A stretch of DNA of 64,000 nucleotides from Prinia subflava (taxonomy: Eukaryota > Chordata > Aves > Passeriformes > Cisticolidae). Numbering within the stretch: position 1 is the first letter of the stretch; each line of letters begins with the position of its first letter. Shown here piece by piece: positions 52,893 to 64,000 of this stretch. Location of the stretch: assembly GCF_021018805.1 (NCBI RefSeq), contig NC_086256.1, positions 9,056,032 through 9,120,031 on the forward strand, given 5' to 3'. A program made the position numbers and the translations under genes. Below the pieces are notes generated by a model, which saw only the letters and a program-made list of their open reading frames with translations, ran no database searches and was not told the origin of the DNA.

Positions 52893-52930
52893 AGTTATTG
52901 ATAGATTTAATAGTTATTGATAGATTTAAT
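52893..52930. repeat. Perfect 19-bp tandem duplication
   Basis: AGTTATTGATAGATTTAAT occurs twice head to tail with no mismatch. The identity suggests a recent slippage or patch duplication. Confidence 0.92.
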
Positions 52931-55900
52931 AATACCCACAAATGTGACTTTTATGTTGCATACTGTCATTTGAGTCTCAAGACTCAAAGAGCTTGTGGAT
53001 CAAAAGCCCATGACTCAGAACACTGATCTTTTAGCAAGAAGCTACTAAAGAAATAAAGGTAGTACTAGAACTAGTAATTGTACAGTAGAAAAGGAGAGTG
53101 CAAATTCTGAGCAGCTGTAAAGCTGCAATACAAGACACAACTCTACAGTGTTCACACTTCCCAGACCAGGAGCCCATAGCCCAAAGGATTGACACTGGAG
53201 AGGGACTAAGGAGGTCACAGCAGAAGTATATGTGTGCATAAAGCAGCCCAAAGTCACAATTAGCCAGAATTTTGTGGCTATCATCAAGTAATAAGAACCA
53301 AGTTTTACTGTGGGAGGTTTCTTCTGGGGATAGGGAAAGCCATGGAGAAAAATAAACACTTCTGGGAGAGCACAGGAGGGAAAGGAGAGCGTAGGAACAT
53401 GGAACAGGCAGGAGAGGTCTTAAAAAGGATCTGTCCCAGACTGGAGACAGCCCAGTGTGCAAACTGCTCTAACCTAGGTTAGCAGCACTGTTGGAATGCC
53501 AGCAGGAATGAACATTCCGACCTTTGTCTCCAGCCCCTGGATTCCTGACACTGTGATAAGCACTGAAAGTGTCTTCCTTGACAACAGCACATTCATTAAA
53601 TTACTTCAATTACCAATATTTAGAAAATTTGAGATGTAGACTTGCCAAAAGTACTTCTGCAGGCTTAACTACCTGAAACAAAAACATCACACTATCTACT
53701 GAGGTGGCTTTGTGTGAGAGATTTAGTGCATGCACTGTAACTTTGTGTAAACAATTCAAAGCAGAACTCTCTGTGTTAAAGGTATGCAAATGCTTGTTGC
53801 TAATTTGAGCAAAGACAAATTCAGAAACCATGTCAGACCTGAAGTTTCATGTTTTATTTAAACTCCAAGGCAGAGAATTTTAATTCAAAGATTCACATAA
53901 TAATTTGTTTTCATGGACAGATTATGAACCCTGCCATAAGAGTTCATCATGTAACTTCTTTAAGTGTCACTATACTGTATGACCACATTAAAATAATGAG
54001 GTTTGGACATCCCTATCTTCAATTAGAGCTTTGTGGCTTCGAGCACTTAAAGAATAAATGTTGCCATTAACCTAGACCTTACCCCTCAAATATGCACCAA
54101 ATATATTAACAATGTTACTGAATCATGAAGTCATTGTGAAAATATAAATCTCAGTGGATTCCATCACAAAGCAAAATCTTGAGGATTTTAATAGGATATT
54201 ATTTAAGGTATAAAATTAAAATCTTTTATTATGTTATCTCAACAGCTCATTCAATTTATCAGGGTCAAATATATTTTAAAGGTTATTTTAGGTTAATTAC
54301 ATTTCACATCCTTTTATGACAGATCTGAAACACTGCACATCTTTCAATCCTCTTCTATAAACATTCCCCTTTGCCAGATAGCTGAGAGTTCACACTGACA
54401 TTTTTGCATACTTGCACTATAGTCTCAACATGCCAGTGTTTTATATTCATGATGAACACAGACTCTTGTTTTTTTAATGGAAGCTTGGTCACTGGAATAA
54501 ATAACAAAAGCAGAAGCTCCTCAGTCAGTAAGGCACCCTCTCAGCAAATTTTACACTATTCGTACTTAGTTGGCCACAACTGCTTTCAGTGAAAATAATT
54601 CTGATCAATCCAAAATGCCACAATACAGGAATTCTTCTCATCCATTCCTATAATAAACAACAATTTGGGGAAAAAGAATAAAAAGGGGAAAGAAAGGCAA
54701 AAAAATAGTACCTGGTCATATTTGTCCTAGTTTCTGTTCACAAACAGAAGAACTAGAGATACGGACTCTAAATAAAGCTTGGTAACATATTGGTTATTCT
54801 GACTTCATACCTCCTGTTCTCACAGCACAAGGACTCTGCAGTTCCCATCAGGGAAGAGTCTGAAACTCACAATTAATGTGGAAGCACTCAGGTCAGCAAT
54901 AATAACCCAGCAAGGGCAGGAAAGAGACCATGGTATGATCTTGGCTCTTAACCAGCTGACTTGAGAATCTAAATAAGAACACAGTCAGAAATAAGAAAAT
55001 TATACTGGCACACTATATACAGTGACTGCAGCAATAAATTATTCCACAGGACCGTCCATTTGAGCCCCAAACATCTGCTAAACATTAATAAACTGAGGTT
55101 TACAGAAAGTCTGTGAGATGTGCTTTACTTTCAGTTCCTCAGGTGACGAAGGGACTGAACCTCTCTGTACCTGAGCTTATCAAAGTTCAGATACCAGGAC
55201 TGTTGCATAAGTCCCAGGCTTGTGTTTCACTTACAAGGCTACCCTTATCTCTGCCAAGAGATTTCACCTCTCCCCCTCTGGTAATCTCGAGGCAATAAGG
55301 ATTTTAGATTAACTCGCAGGAAAGATTCTGAGCTGCAGCTCTTCAGAGGTGATGCACACAAACCTTTGTATTCCCACTGTCCTGAAAGTGGTAAAATAAA
55401 CAATCACTGTGTCTCTGGGGCTGAAAAAGGATTGCTGGGAACACACATTGCATGGCTTGGATAAACCAAAGTGACACAGTGCAGGAAAACAGACCAAACA
55501 AAAAGTGGCAGCCAAACATGGAGGATTATGCTACTAATTACAGAGCATGTCCAAAGCTTTTGCTTAGTCAAAATGCTACAGGGGATTCTTATAAATGTCC
55601 TAAGGCTCAAAACAGTTTGCATTTCTGAAAGAAAGAAGCTTGAGACCTAAGCAAACAAACTATTTCATGTTTTAAGACCAATCCTCCTATTATCACATCC
55701 TAGGAAACTATTTCAAGAAGTATTACCAGACACAGAAGGCACCCATATTAAAATACTAAATGCAGACATCTCAGAGTGCCTTTCTATGGAAATATCTGCC
55801 AAAAATAAAACAGCAAATTTTCGACAACTCTAAATTAAAACCCAGAACTTTTATTGTCTACATCAGTGTGTGTTTATAGAGAGGTCATTGAGAACCACAA

Positions 55901-56342
55901 AACAACACACAAGGAACAAAGCCTCACTCTTCAAGGGTGTATGTTCAAGACAGTCTGAATAACTGTATATTAAGTTCCCCATGGCTCCCCAAGCAAAAAA
56001 GCTAATTTTCCATGCACACTACAGCAGTTTCTCACTTTACACCTACAATAGTGCTGCTGTCAGGAAGAGAAGTGACTGCATGTGCCAAAAATCAATTCAA
56101 CATATTCACAGACAAAAAAAATAACATGCAGCATCTGAAGATAATGAGAACTGCAATCATTCAAACTGACAGTCTGGTGCCTAACAATTATCACAAGGCA
56201 AGCTTTATGAATTCATATTTCCTACAATGACAAGCCCCAGGTTACACAGAAGGGTGTTCACATTTTCTTTCAAATATGAAAACCTCCTTTAAGCCAACGA
56301 GTCCAGTCCAAAATGGAATTCACTTAACTGAAGTGAGTAAAA

Positions 56343-56417
56343 AGATGCTGACTGTGTTTTAAGTAATATGCTGAAGTTTCTTCAGAGCAAGATGCTGACT
56401 ATGCTTAAGTAATATGC
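56343..56417. repeat. Imperfect direct repeat, about 48-bp period
   Basis: AGATGCTGACTGTG...TTAAGTAATATGC is followed by AGATGCTGACTATG...TTAAGTAATATGC. The second copy has a small deletion and a substitution. Confidence 0.8.
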
Positions 56418-57937
56418 ACTATATAGAAATACAACTTCAGTAGAAAATTTTTCACAATAATTTTCTGTTCTTTACATGAATTATTCAGAATGACATTTCC
56501 TAGTGAAAAACCAATCAGGACTATCAGTTTTGGATGCCAGTGTGAAGCAAGTGTCCTGAATCTATCATGAAACACACAGTCATGGCACACCCATTTTTGG
56601 TTTCCTACAAGAGACACCTTAAAAGCTGTGACAAAGGTAAATCCCTGCAAGCACTCTAAACACTGCCAAATGTGTACAATTTGCTCCATACTTCATCCTC
56701 AGGCCCTGTCCAAATTCCAAAATTGATAATGTACCCAAAGATTCACCAACAGACTCTGCAGTGTATGTCCATGCAAACATCTAATTAGTATGCATAAATT
56801 TAGATGTCACACGTGGTCTTAATTTGGAAATTCGCTTACCTCCTATCTCAGGTTATTACAACTGCCAATTTAAAATGCAATTTCCATGCATTCATACAGT
56901 AATAAAATTCCTTCATTCATGCAGCCATAGCTCCTCCTGTCCTTTCCTTTTCTACCAACATAAAAATATGAGCTCCTACTTGTACAGTCAAGTATTGAAT
57001 GTTCTCTACTCCCTGAAATAATTCATGGCCTTCATCATGACTTTCATGATTATTCTTAAACAAAACTATTGTCATCTGTATTGAGCAACATTTAAATAGT
57101 CAACATGTTACCACCTAAAATGCAAACTAAAAGTAACATTATCAATGACAACACATCTGGGGAAAAGAGCAGCTGTGTGTTTTAGAAGACACAAATGTAA
57201 ATGAAGTTTTCCCATCAGATTCAAATGCCTGCTTTTGCAATAACTATCCATGCAATCAGCAGGAGGTGGCACTATGCACAACTGGCATTAATGGTTTGTC
57301 CCTGAACTAGTGCTGTATTTTTTAACGAAAAGAGATTACACCTAATTCTTTTGTGAGGAGGAGGAATTCTAAGCTCTCTGCACTCACCTCACTGCCAGCA
57401 CATATAACGAGCAGAGAGGTGGAGGGCAGATGTACCTTGCAAACTAATGTTTAATTTTTTAGTCAGATACCTGCTGTCTGCCAGCCACTGCAAACTCCAT
57501 TCCTTCCAAGACCTCATCCCTGTGAGTCTACCAAGCACTACCCAGGTGCCTGCATAAAGCAGAGATCCTAAATAATAAACAGTAAATCCATTAAAGCACT
57601 GGGGACTGAGCAGGAGGTGTGGAGATAGAATTTCCCTTTATAACTAGGAGGGGAGTTGAAGCTGCAACTTCTAGTTCCGCTGCACTTCACCGGGCCTCTT
57701 GCATTATTAATCCCCGAGCCGAACTGACAAACAGCACAGAGCTGGGGTCTCCTTTAGCTGCTGGGGGACATCGCTGTCCCCAGCCCGGCTGGTCCCGGGT
57801 GACATTCCTGTGGGAATCTCCTGTGGGAGACGGCCGGGCCTGCAGCGCCACCGCCAGGCCACAGCCCGCAGCGCAACTCACACAGCTGCCACCCAGAAAG
57901 GCACAATTTTATTTCTAGAATCGGCTACAAATAATTT

Positions 57938-57953
57938 AAAAAAAAAAAAAAAA
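57938..57953. repeat. Poly-A tract (A16)
   Basis: Homopolymer of 16 A next to a CpG-richer segment. No target-site duplication was recognised, so it is not called a retrocopy tail. Confidence 0.85.
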
Positions 57954-58220
57954 TTGTTTTCTTCGTAAATGTCCCAATCATCATCTCTCTGTTAGCAGAA
58001 AAAGGATGCTGCAAACCACAGCACGGCATTGCAAAGCGAGCTCATACTCCAGCTAAAAGGAAAGGCCGGGTATTAACGAGTGATTCCTGTGGGACCCCAT
58101 CCCACAGGGAACGCGCCCCTGCTGTAAAATCGCTGCTGGCTACGGGGACCTCTAACACCGCCTGACAAAAACTCATTTGGATCGAGGAGTCCCCGGTTCC
58201 TGTCCCCAGCCCCCGGCACA

Positions 58221-58234
58221 CCAGCAGAGGGCAA
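58221..58234 (+). promoter_or_regulatory. CTCF-like site
   Basis: CCAGCAGAGGGCAA matches the CTCF core consensus CCASYAGRKGGCRS at 13 of 14 positions, failing only at the last. It lies in a CpG-richer patch and has the same orientation as the 8184 site. Confidence 0.4.
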
Positions 58235-59910
58235 CCCCGCTCCACAGAGCCCTCACAGGCCTGGGTAAAGCACAGCCTTTGCATTCCACGGGAATTCACA
58301 GGGAATAATCTCACTCACTAACTCAAATCTGTACCCAATTCTTCCTCACAGCCAGGAACAATACAAATTTTAATTTTCTTTTTAACAAACAGCATCCTGC
58401 ACAGTGGAAATATGCCATGTGAGGGAGTTTATGTATTAGATACAATTTATTCTATTCCTAATATATGAAATCGGAAAAAAAAAAAAAGAAAAGGAGCAAA
58501 AATTTGGAAAATAAAATGTCAGTATTATCTCGTGGATCTAAAAAGGACACCCCAGCTTGGAGACCACAATACCATGGCACAGTGTGAGGTGTGTGTGTTA
58601 CCAGGCTCCCAGCACACGCCGAGCCAAGGGCCCAGCACCACAAGGATGACCCATTCCCCCATTCCACTCAGTATTGCCTAATCCACACAGCTCTGCAGAA
58701 CTGAATGCTCACAATAAATCACGCTGAGTGCTGTTCAACAGAGGAAGTTCTTCAGTTGAGAGTTATTTCAAATCTCTGCATTTGAGCCTTTCTACCCTCC
58801 AGATCATTATTAAAATCTAAGAGGCTTAGGTTTTTAACAATTTCTTCTAGAACAAGATGAGGGAAAGGTGAATTCTCTGGCACTGTGTACAATTGAATAT
58901 GAATATGCAATTATTTCACTTTGTTTCAACTTTCATTTTGTTTGAAAGTAAATGTAAAACCCTAAGTCATTTGAAATTATCCTGTGAAAATGGGACTGAC
59001 CCTACAAGAAATCTTACAAATTTGGCAACAGAGGATTAACAGAGCACTAACTGCTTAGACAGCAGCCTTCATCTCTGAAGATGAAGAAATGGCTCTGACC
59101 ACATCCCATGTGGTACAGAATATAAGGAAGAAAATTTACACTGAATAGAACTGCAACCACCCAGCTAAAACCCTCAATGTCATTTCAAAAATTATGTCCA
59201 GTTTTTCAGTTCAAGGAGTACCACAAGTTTTAGTTCAGTACTGGGAGCACTTCAGAAAATTAGACTTTATAAGTATTTAAAAAAAGCATTTCAAAATCTC
59301 TTTCACAAACATATGTAAGTTTCCACTGACAGGCTTCTTCAAATGTTTTCCTATCGCCACAGTTAGCAAAAGGAACATGCAGGGTTTCTTATTCCTGAAA
59401 TATCTCAAATTTCTCCAGGCATTAGATGGTGAGCAATGCATATGAGATGTAGTCCTAATTAATGGGTTGAACATTATCAGATTTTTTTTTCACAAAACTC
59501 TGGAGAGTGCTTGAGATGCTCTTTATGAGGGGCCAGGACATGGGATACACACAGACACACAAAATCTCTCTCCACAAATAAAGAAGCATATTGAGCATTA
59601 GTGTAGTGCTCTAGTTAAGCATCCTGTCCTTAAAAACATGAGGGGAAAGTCACCCCTTGCCCACCAATAAATGCTCAGACTTGGAATATTAGCACCTTAT
59701 GGCATTACTCCTGGCAGCTTCATTCACACTGTGTTTTGTCAAAATTAACAGCTGCAAGAAAGACACTCCCAATCTACCTCTACAACAATCACAACCATCT
59801 CTTCACAAGGTCATTTTCCTTTCTAAAATTTAGAAACCCTGATGCTCTTTATGCCTTTCTTCACAAGAGAATGCATCCACATTACTGCTCTTTTGCATCA
59901 CCAGTGACAG

Positions 59911-60167
59911 GACTGAAGGAAACAGGATGAAGCTGAGTCAGGAGAGGTTCAGGTTGGATATCAGGAAGAAGTTTTTCACCCAGAGGGTGGCTGAGCACTG
60001 AACAGGCTCCCCAGGGAACCAGGTACAGCACCAAGGCTGTCCAAATTCAAGAAATGTTTGGACAACACTCTCAGGCACATGGGGTGACTCTTGGGGTGTC
60101 CTGCACAGGGCCAGGAGTTGGATCCTTGTGGGTCCCTTCCAACTCAGCATATTCTGGGATTCTATGA
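59911..60167 (+). mobile_element. CR1 3' end fragment
   Basis: Typical plus-orientation CR1 tail. GAGGTTCAGGTTGGATATCA and the TTTTTCACCCAGAGGGTGG region are followed by GGGTCCCTTCCAACTCAGC and the terminal GGGATTCTATGA. It is 5'-truncated and non-coding. Confidence 0.88.
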
Positions 60168-63047
60168 CCTCCCTTGAAAAAACACAGTTCAAGGTCTAAC
60201 TCTGTTTATGACAGGGTAAGATCTCAGATAAACCCCCAAAACTGTCCTAAGAAATTTTCCATAAAACTACCCTCCTTAAACATGCACTCAATCCATATTT
60301 CCTGCACCCAATTTTTTTTAGTGTATTTGGGTCTTGACAACAGGAAATACCACTGAGATGCCCACAGTGATGCTTTATGTGTTTTCCTCTGATTACTTCC
60401 TCAGCTATCTTAGGGATTTTAAAGTCTTAAATAGGATACTCCCCACTAGAATTCAATCTCATAGGATCAGAGCCATTCGTCTTAAGGTAGATGATGAGCT
60501 GAAGGTCATCCTCTGAAATCCTCACATATATTTAGAAGGCACACAGATCAGATCAACACCTTTCATTCCACAGTGACAGCACTCAGCATTCACTCTGCCC
60601 TGGCTTCTTTCTCAAGTCAAGGACCTAGTGGCAACTGCTGTGCAGGCACATTAATCCAGATTATCACACATCTACCAGCTGAAAGATTCTGCCCAACAAG
60701 AAATTATGTTTATATAGTTTATCAAGTTAGAATTTGATGTATTCCCAGTTCTGGAGTCATTGCTGATAAGTAGCCTAGCTATCAGGCTTGTTTCAGAAGC
60801 TGAAAATTAATTCCTGTAGATTTGCTATTGTCAGCTTATCTCTTTGCCTTGCAAATATTTTTAAAGAGAAAAAGAATATAATTTAAGCACAGGAAACAAT
60901 CTGTAGGATTAGTAGTGGTTAGAAAGCAAAAACACATATTACTGAATGCCACCAAGCAATTTAGCAAAGGAAAATCTACTGATATCTGCAGAGCCAGAAA
61001 GAGGGAGCAGAAACAATGCACATAGCTTTCCTGGCTTTCCTAAATCACACTCCACTTCTCTCTAGCTATCCAACTACTGTATTATAACAAATAATAGAAG
61101 AATTAAATGCTCCAGCAGTCAAGGCTGGCATATTAAAATGACACTCTGCATTACTGAACTTACTCATCTCTTAATAGAGCTATTCTTCAAAGGAGATTAA
61201 TTACACTGGCAAGAGACCTTTTGCTATTCTAATTTGTGAAACAAGCATATTAAAACGGCTGCAAACACGTACTAGCTCCAAGATCCCAGGACTCACTGCA
61301 TTTAATTAGGTGTTCATCTTGTGATGTTTTTTAGCCACTGCTTTTGAAACCCACTTCACATAAAAATTGGTAATGTCTAGGCTTAATTAACTGCAAATGT
61401 AATGAACATACAGCCCATCACAGAATATACAAAAACTGGATTTAGAGATTAATTTCTCTGCCTTACCTAGGAAACAGGGAATTTGAAATTATTTTAAAAT
61501 AACTCGTTGGAATTGTGTTTCATATCAGAACATTTGATAGACAGCACAAACTCTGCCACAACAAACTGAAAACACAGGGTATAATATGAATAATATGCAG
61601 AATTGTAACATGCAAACATCTGCAGCTTGCTGAGCTGCACACAGCTGTTAAGCGACAACCTAGTACTCCAAATTAAATATCTGAGAATTAGTGCTTTGTT
61701 TCAAAGCACAGTTATTTTCATTAACCTAACTTATGAAGCTTCAAGGCATTTATCTGCCTCTAGAGAACAGGCCTGTGTTTTAACATATTACTTTTTCTAA
61801 TCCCCATCAGATAAATACTTACAGCCAAATTCATGTGAGCATTCTCCCTTTCTGTTATCATTGAATTTAGAACCACTGCTGAGAGCATAAATTTAAGGCA
61901 AACATTGAACAGGCACCAAATTAAGATGCAACACAATTAAATCAAATCAGAAGAATTTCAATATAGTAACATGTCTGAAAATGCCACGACTACAATTACT
62001 TCATTGTGAAATCAAAATTAGTTGTAACACAGATGCATGGCTTTTTGAACCTTAAAGATTTAAGTTTCCTTTCATAGCGTGGTGGTGCCAAACTGTCTAG
62101 GAACCTCCAAAAAATTCTCAGGGCTTTATCCAAGGTACACCCTTTTACTTAAGGGGTCATTGCTTCTAAACAGTCTCACAATGTAACATAAATTTACACA
62201 GTTACTTGAAGCACTATAAGTAGCATACACCAAAATTCCTCACTTGAGTAAAACTTGTTATAAAATAACAAATGTAGATGTTCAGCAGAAAAACCATTTC
62301 AACTTTGGCTTTAATCTACTATTTACCAACAATTTCTGTTGCATATATGCCTGCTCACAAATAACTGTCTTTTCCTACGCTTGGATTTTTCTTCTCCTCA
62401 CACGTCACTGATTTTAGATTTTTAGAGATACTAAGGAAAACTTACAAACAGAACATGTTCCTTTTTGTGTGCAGTTCAGATTTGACTGTAGCCAGAGTGT
62501 GTCCCCACACAAAACACTCTTTTCTTAGAAAGTGTTAATTTAGCAGATGCAACATTTCTCAAAAATATTTTACCAAAGATTTTTTACCAAACCCTTTTAT
62601 CAGGAACGACAAAGAAGAGCATAATGTGAGTTCCAGCTCTTCAGTTCCTTGGACAGTTATCCCCCTAGGTATTCCCTAGCGAAAAAGGCAGAGGTAGATA
62701 CTCAGAAAGCTGCTTCCCAATTAAACTTGTTGGAAATTGGGTTCCCATGCTCACATCTCCTAGGCCTCCAATGATATTTCCTTCAGGCATCAAGCAACTG
62801 AAGTGGCATTGAGAAGGAACGTTCCCAAAAAGTAATTATTGTTCAACACACATGTCTTTCTGCTTTCTGTCTAAAGCAGGATGAACATATTCTCTTCCTA
62901 GTTCACCCTGTAGCCTAAAAAGCCCCACAGGAACAAAATGCTGCTTTCACCGAGCAGGAGCAGGGAAAACAAGGTAAAAACTAAAGCACAGGCTCACGTC
63001 ACTTTTTATAGCACAAAAGCACCACGAGTATTCCCAGACTCACTCAC

Positions 63048-63190
63048 CAAGCCAGCAGTAAGTGAAGGAGCAGACTGTCCTAGAGACTGATTTCTCATGC
63101 GGACCAGGTTGGAGGTATCTCCAGGAGGCTGCCATATCGTCTGGCCCACTCCACTGTGGACACTATTTGATAAGGGAAGTAGCTGTTTTC
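63048..63190 (-). CDS. MAST4: MAST4 internal coding exon, N-terminal conserved block (long isoform)
   Basis: This is a 143-nt exon read on the minus strand. It is flanked by an acceptor (T-rich tract ending TTTTTAAAG) and a consensus donor (TTG|GTGAGTGAG). Two bases complete a phase-1 codon, then 47 codons follow and the exon ends in phase 0. The translation starts KQLLPLSNSV and contains NLVRMRNQSLGQSAPSLTA, which I recognise as the MAST kinase N-terminal block that directly precedes KELSLPRRGS in MAST2 and MAST4. MAST proteins are large AGC-type kinases with a DUF1908 region, a kinase domain and a PDZ domain, linked to microtubules and PTEN. None of those domains is in this window. The order and phase match the KELSL exon at 7097-7128. 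MAST4 is preferred over MAST2 because of the very long introns and the short-isoform exon at 38.6 kb. The family assignment is firm and the paralog less so. Confidence 0.88.
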
Positions 63191-64000
63191 CTTTAAAAAT
63201 AAAATCAAAATACCATCAGCTTGTTTTTAAACAAGTCTGCAAATTCAAAGTACAAAGCTGAGAATACTGCATGTGAAGAAAAAGCATTTAATAAAAAAAG
63301 CAACTTCAAGATTTTTGGTAGGTTAAAACTTGTAAGATCACCTTACCAGTAAATTCATTATGTTTGATAACTAATGATCTCCAAAAAAATTATCTTACAT
63401 TATGAGATAATGGGGAAATCCAAAAACCTTGTAAAATCAGATTGCTATCACTTTATAATTTTCCATATTTCACTCATCTTAAAAAGGAAACAATATTTGC
63501 TGCCCTAAAAGAAGGCAATATCTCTTTAGTGTAATTTTAAAAATTCTTTTGAAAATGCATTCCTAATTGTAAAATATTGTCTCCTCTAAATAGCTTGGTC
63601 ATCTAGACATCCCCACTTTCTCCTACCACTGGAACAATGAGCACTACATTTCATGCACTGTAACATAATACAGTGTATGTTTAAGTATTGTCTTGCTTTG
63701 AACCATGGATGGATTTTTTTGCTCAATACATATTTTCTAGTCAATGCAACACTCATTTTTGAAAAATGTCAAGCAGTAAATTTCCACAATGAGAAAGAAC
63801 CTAAGTTAAAGTAGGTCATATTTTGACTCCACGGAGCTTGACAGCTTCCTTTTATGTACAATGTCATCCACAAAGAAAAAAGAGAAGAAAGATATTTCTG
63901 TGGTTAAAAACACATAAGTAAAGAAGTCTGTGAATCTGGGTTCAGTCATTAGCTTCCAGATGATTTACTCTGTAAGTTGGGTCAGTCGACCCCTTACTTC
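63191..64000 (-). other. MAST4 intron upstream of the 63-kb exon
   Basis: AT-rich sequence with no recognised exon. The preceding MAST4 exon must end with one base of a split codon (phase 1) and lies beyond the window. Confidence 0.7.

Larger units (their letters stand above)
57640..58260. other. CpG-richer intronic patch
   Basis: GC and CpG content rise over about 600 bp in two clusters (about 57680-57880 and 58020-58240) separated by an A16 tract. No TATA element or first exon was recognised. It may be a weak CpG island, an enhancer, or local GC-biased sequence. Confidence 0.4.
38761..63047 (-). other. MAST4 intron between long-isoform exon and short-isoform promoter
   Basis: This is intron for the long isoform and upstream flank for the short isoform. 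Listed items inside it are the CpG-rich block at 40 kb, two CR1 3' tails (50.1 and 59.9 kb), short tandem duplications, poly-A tracts, a CpG cluster near 57.6-58.3 kb and candidate pseudoexons at 41.0 and 51.0 kb. I see nothing definite in 41.1-48.1, 52.95-56.3 and 60.2-63.0 kb. Confidence 0.65.

Overview
The window reads as intronic DNA from a bird genome. Base composition is AT-rich with short GC-rich islands. Four CR1-type retrotransposon fragments are recognisable, three of them with the 3' ends typical of avian CR1. There is no operon-like coding and no long open frame outside a GC-rich minisatellite. Nearly all listed open frames are chance or repeat-derived.

One gene is identified with confidence: the 5' part of a MAST-family (microtubule-associated serine/threonine) kinase gene on the minus strand, most likely MAST4. 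Transcription runs from high to low coordinates. The supported exons are: (i) 63048-63190, encoding the conserved N-terminal block NLVRMRNQSLGQSAPSLTA and ending in phase 0; (ii) 38566-38604, an alternative first coding exon, MDDSSILRRRGLQ, with a strong Kozak context; and (iii) 7097-7128, the 32-nt common exon KELSLPRRGS, entered in phase 0. Exons (i) and (ii) both end in phase 0, so either can splice to (iii). This gives long and short N-termini. Introns are about 24, 31 or 56 kb. The PDZ and kinase domains lie beyond the low-coordinate end. On established synteny MAST4 is Z-linked in chicken, so this may be Z sequence, but that is inference.

Layout: 1-7096 is the intron downstream of the KELSL exon. 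7097-8360 holds the common exon, a candidate 78-nt cassette exon (7456-7533), a GC-rich minisatellite of about 18 units (7765-8107) and a small CpG island with a CTCF-like site. 8360-38565 is a large intron with one internal CR1 fragment, an old CR1 tail, simple repeats and several perfect hairpins. 38566-38760 is the short-isoform first exon and promoter with a perfect MEF2 site. 40080-40665 is a CpG-rich block with an octamer plus TATA arrangement on the plus strand, a possible antisense or divergent promoter. 41-63 kb is the next intron, with two CR1 3' tails, a CpG cluster with a CTCF-like site near 58.2 kb and some spliceable-looking pseudoexons. 63048-63190 is the upstream coding exon.

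No rRNA, tRNA, CRISPR array or complete autonomous mobile element was seen. Candidate exons other than the three MAST exons rest only on splice-site pattern and open frame. Long introns contain many such pseudoexons, so their confidence is low.
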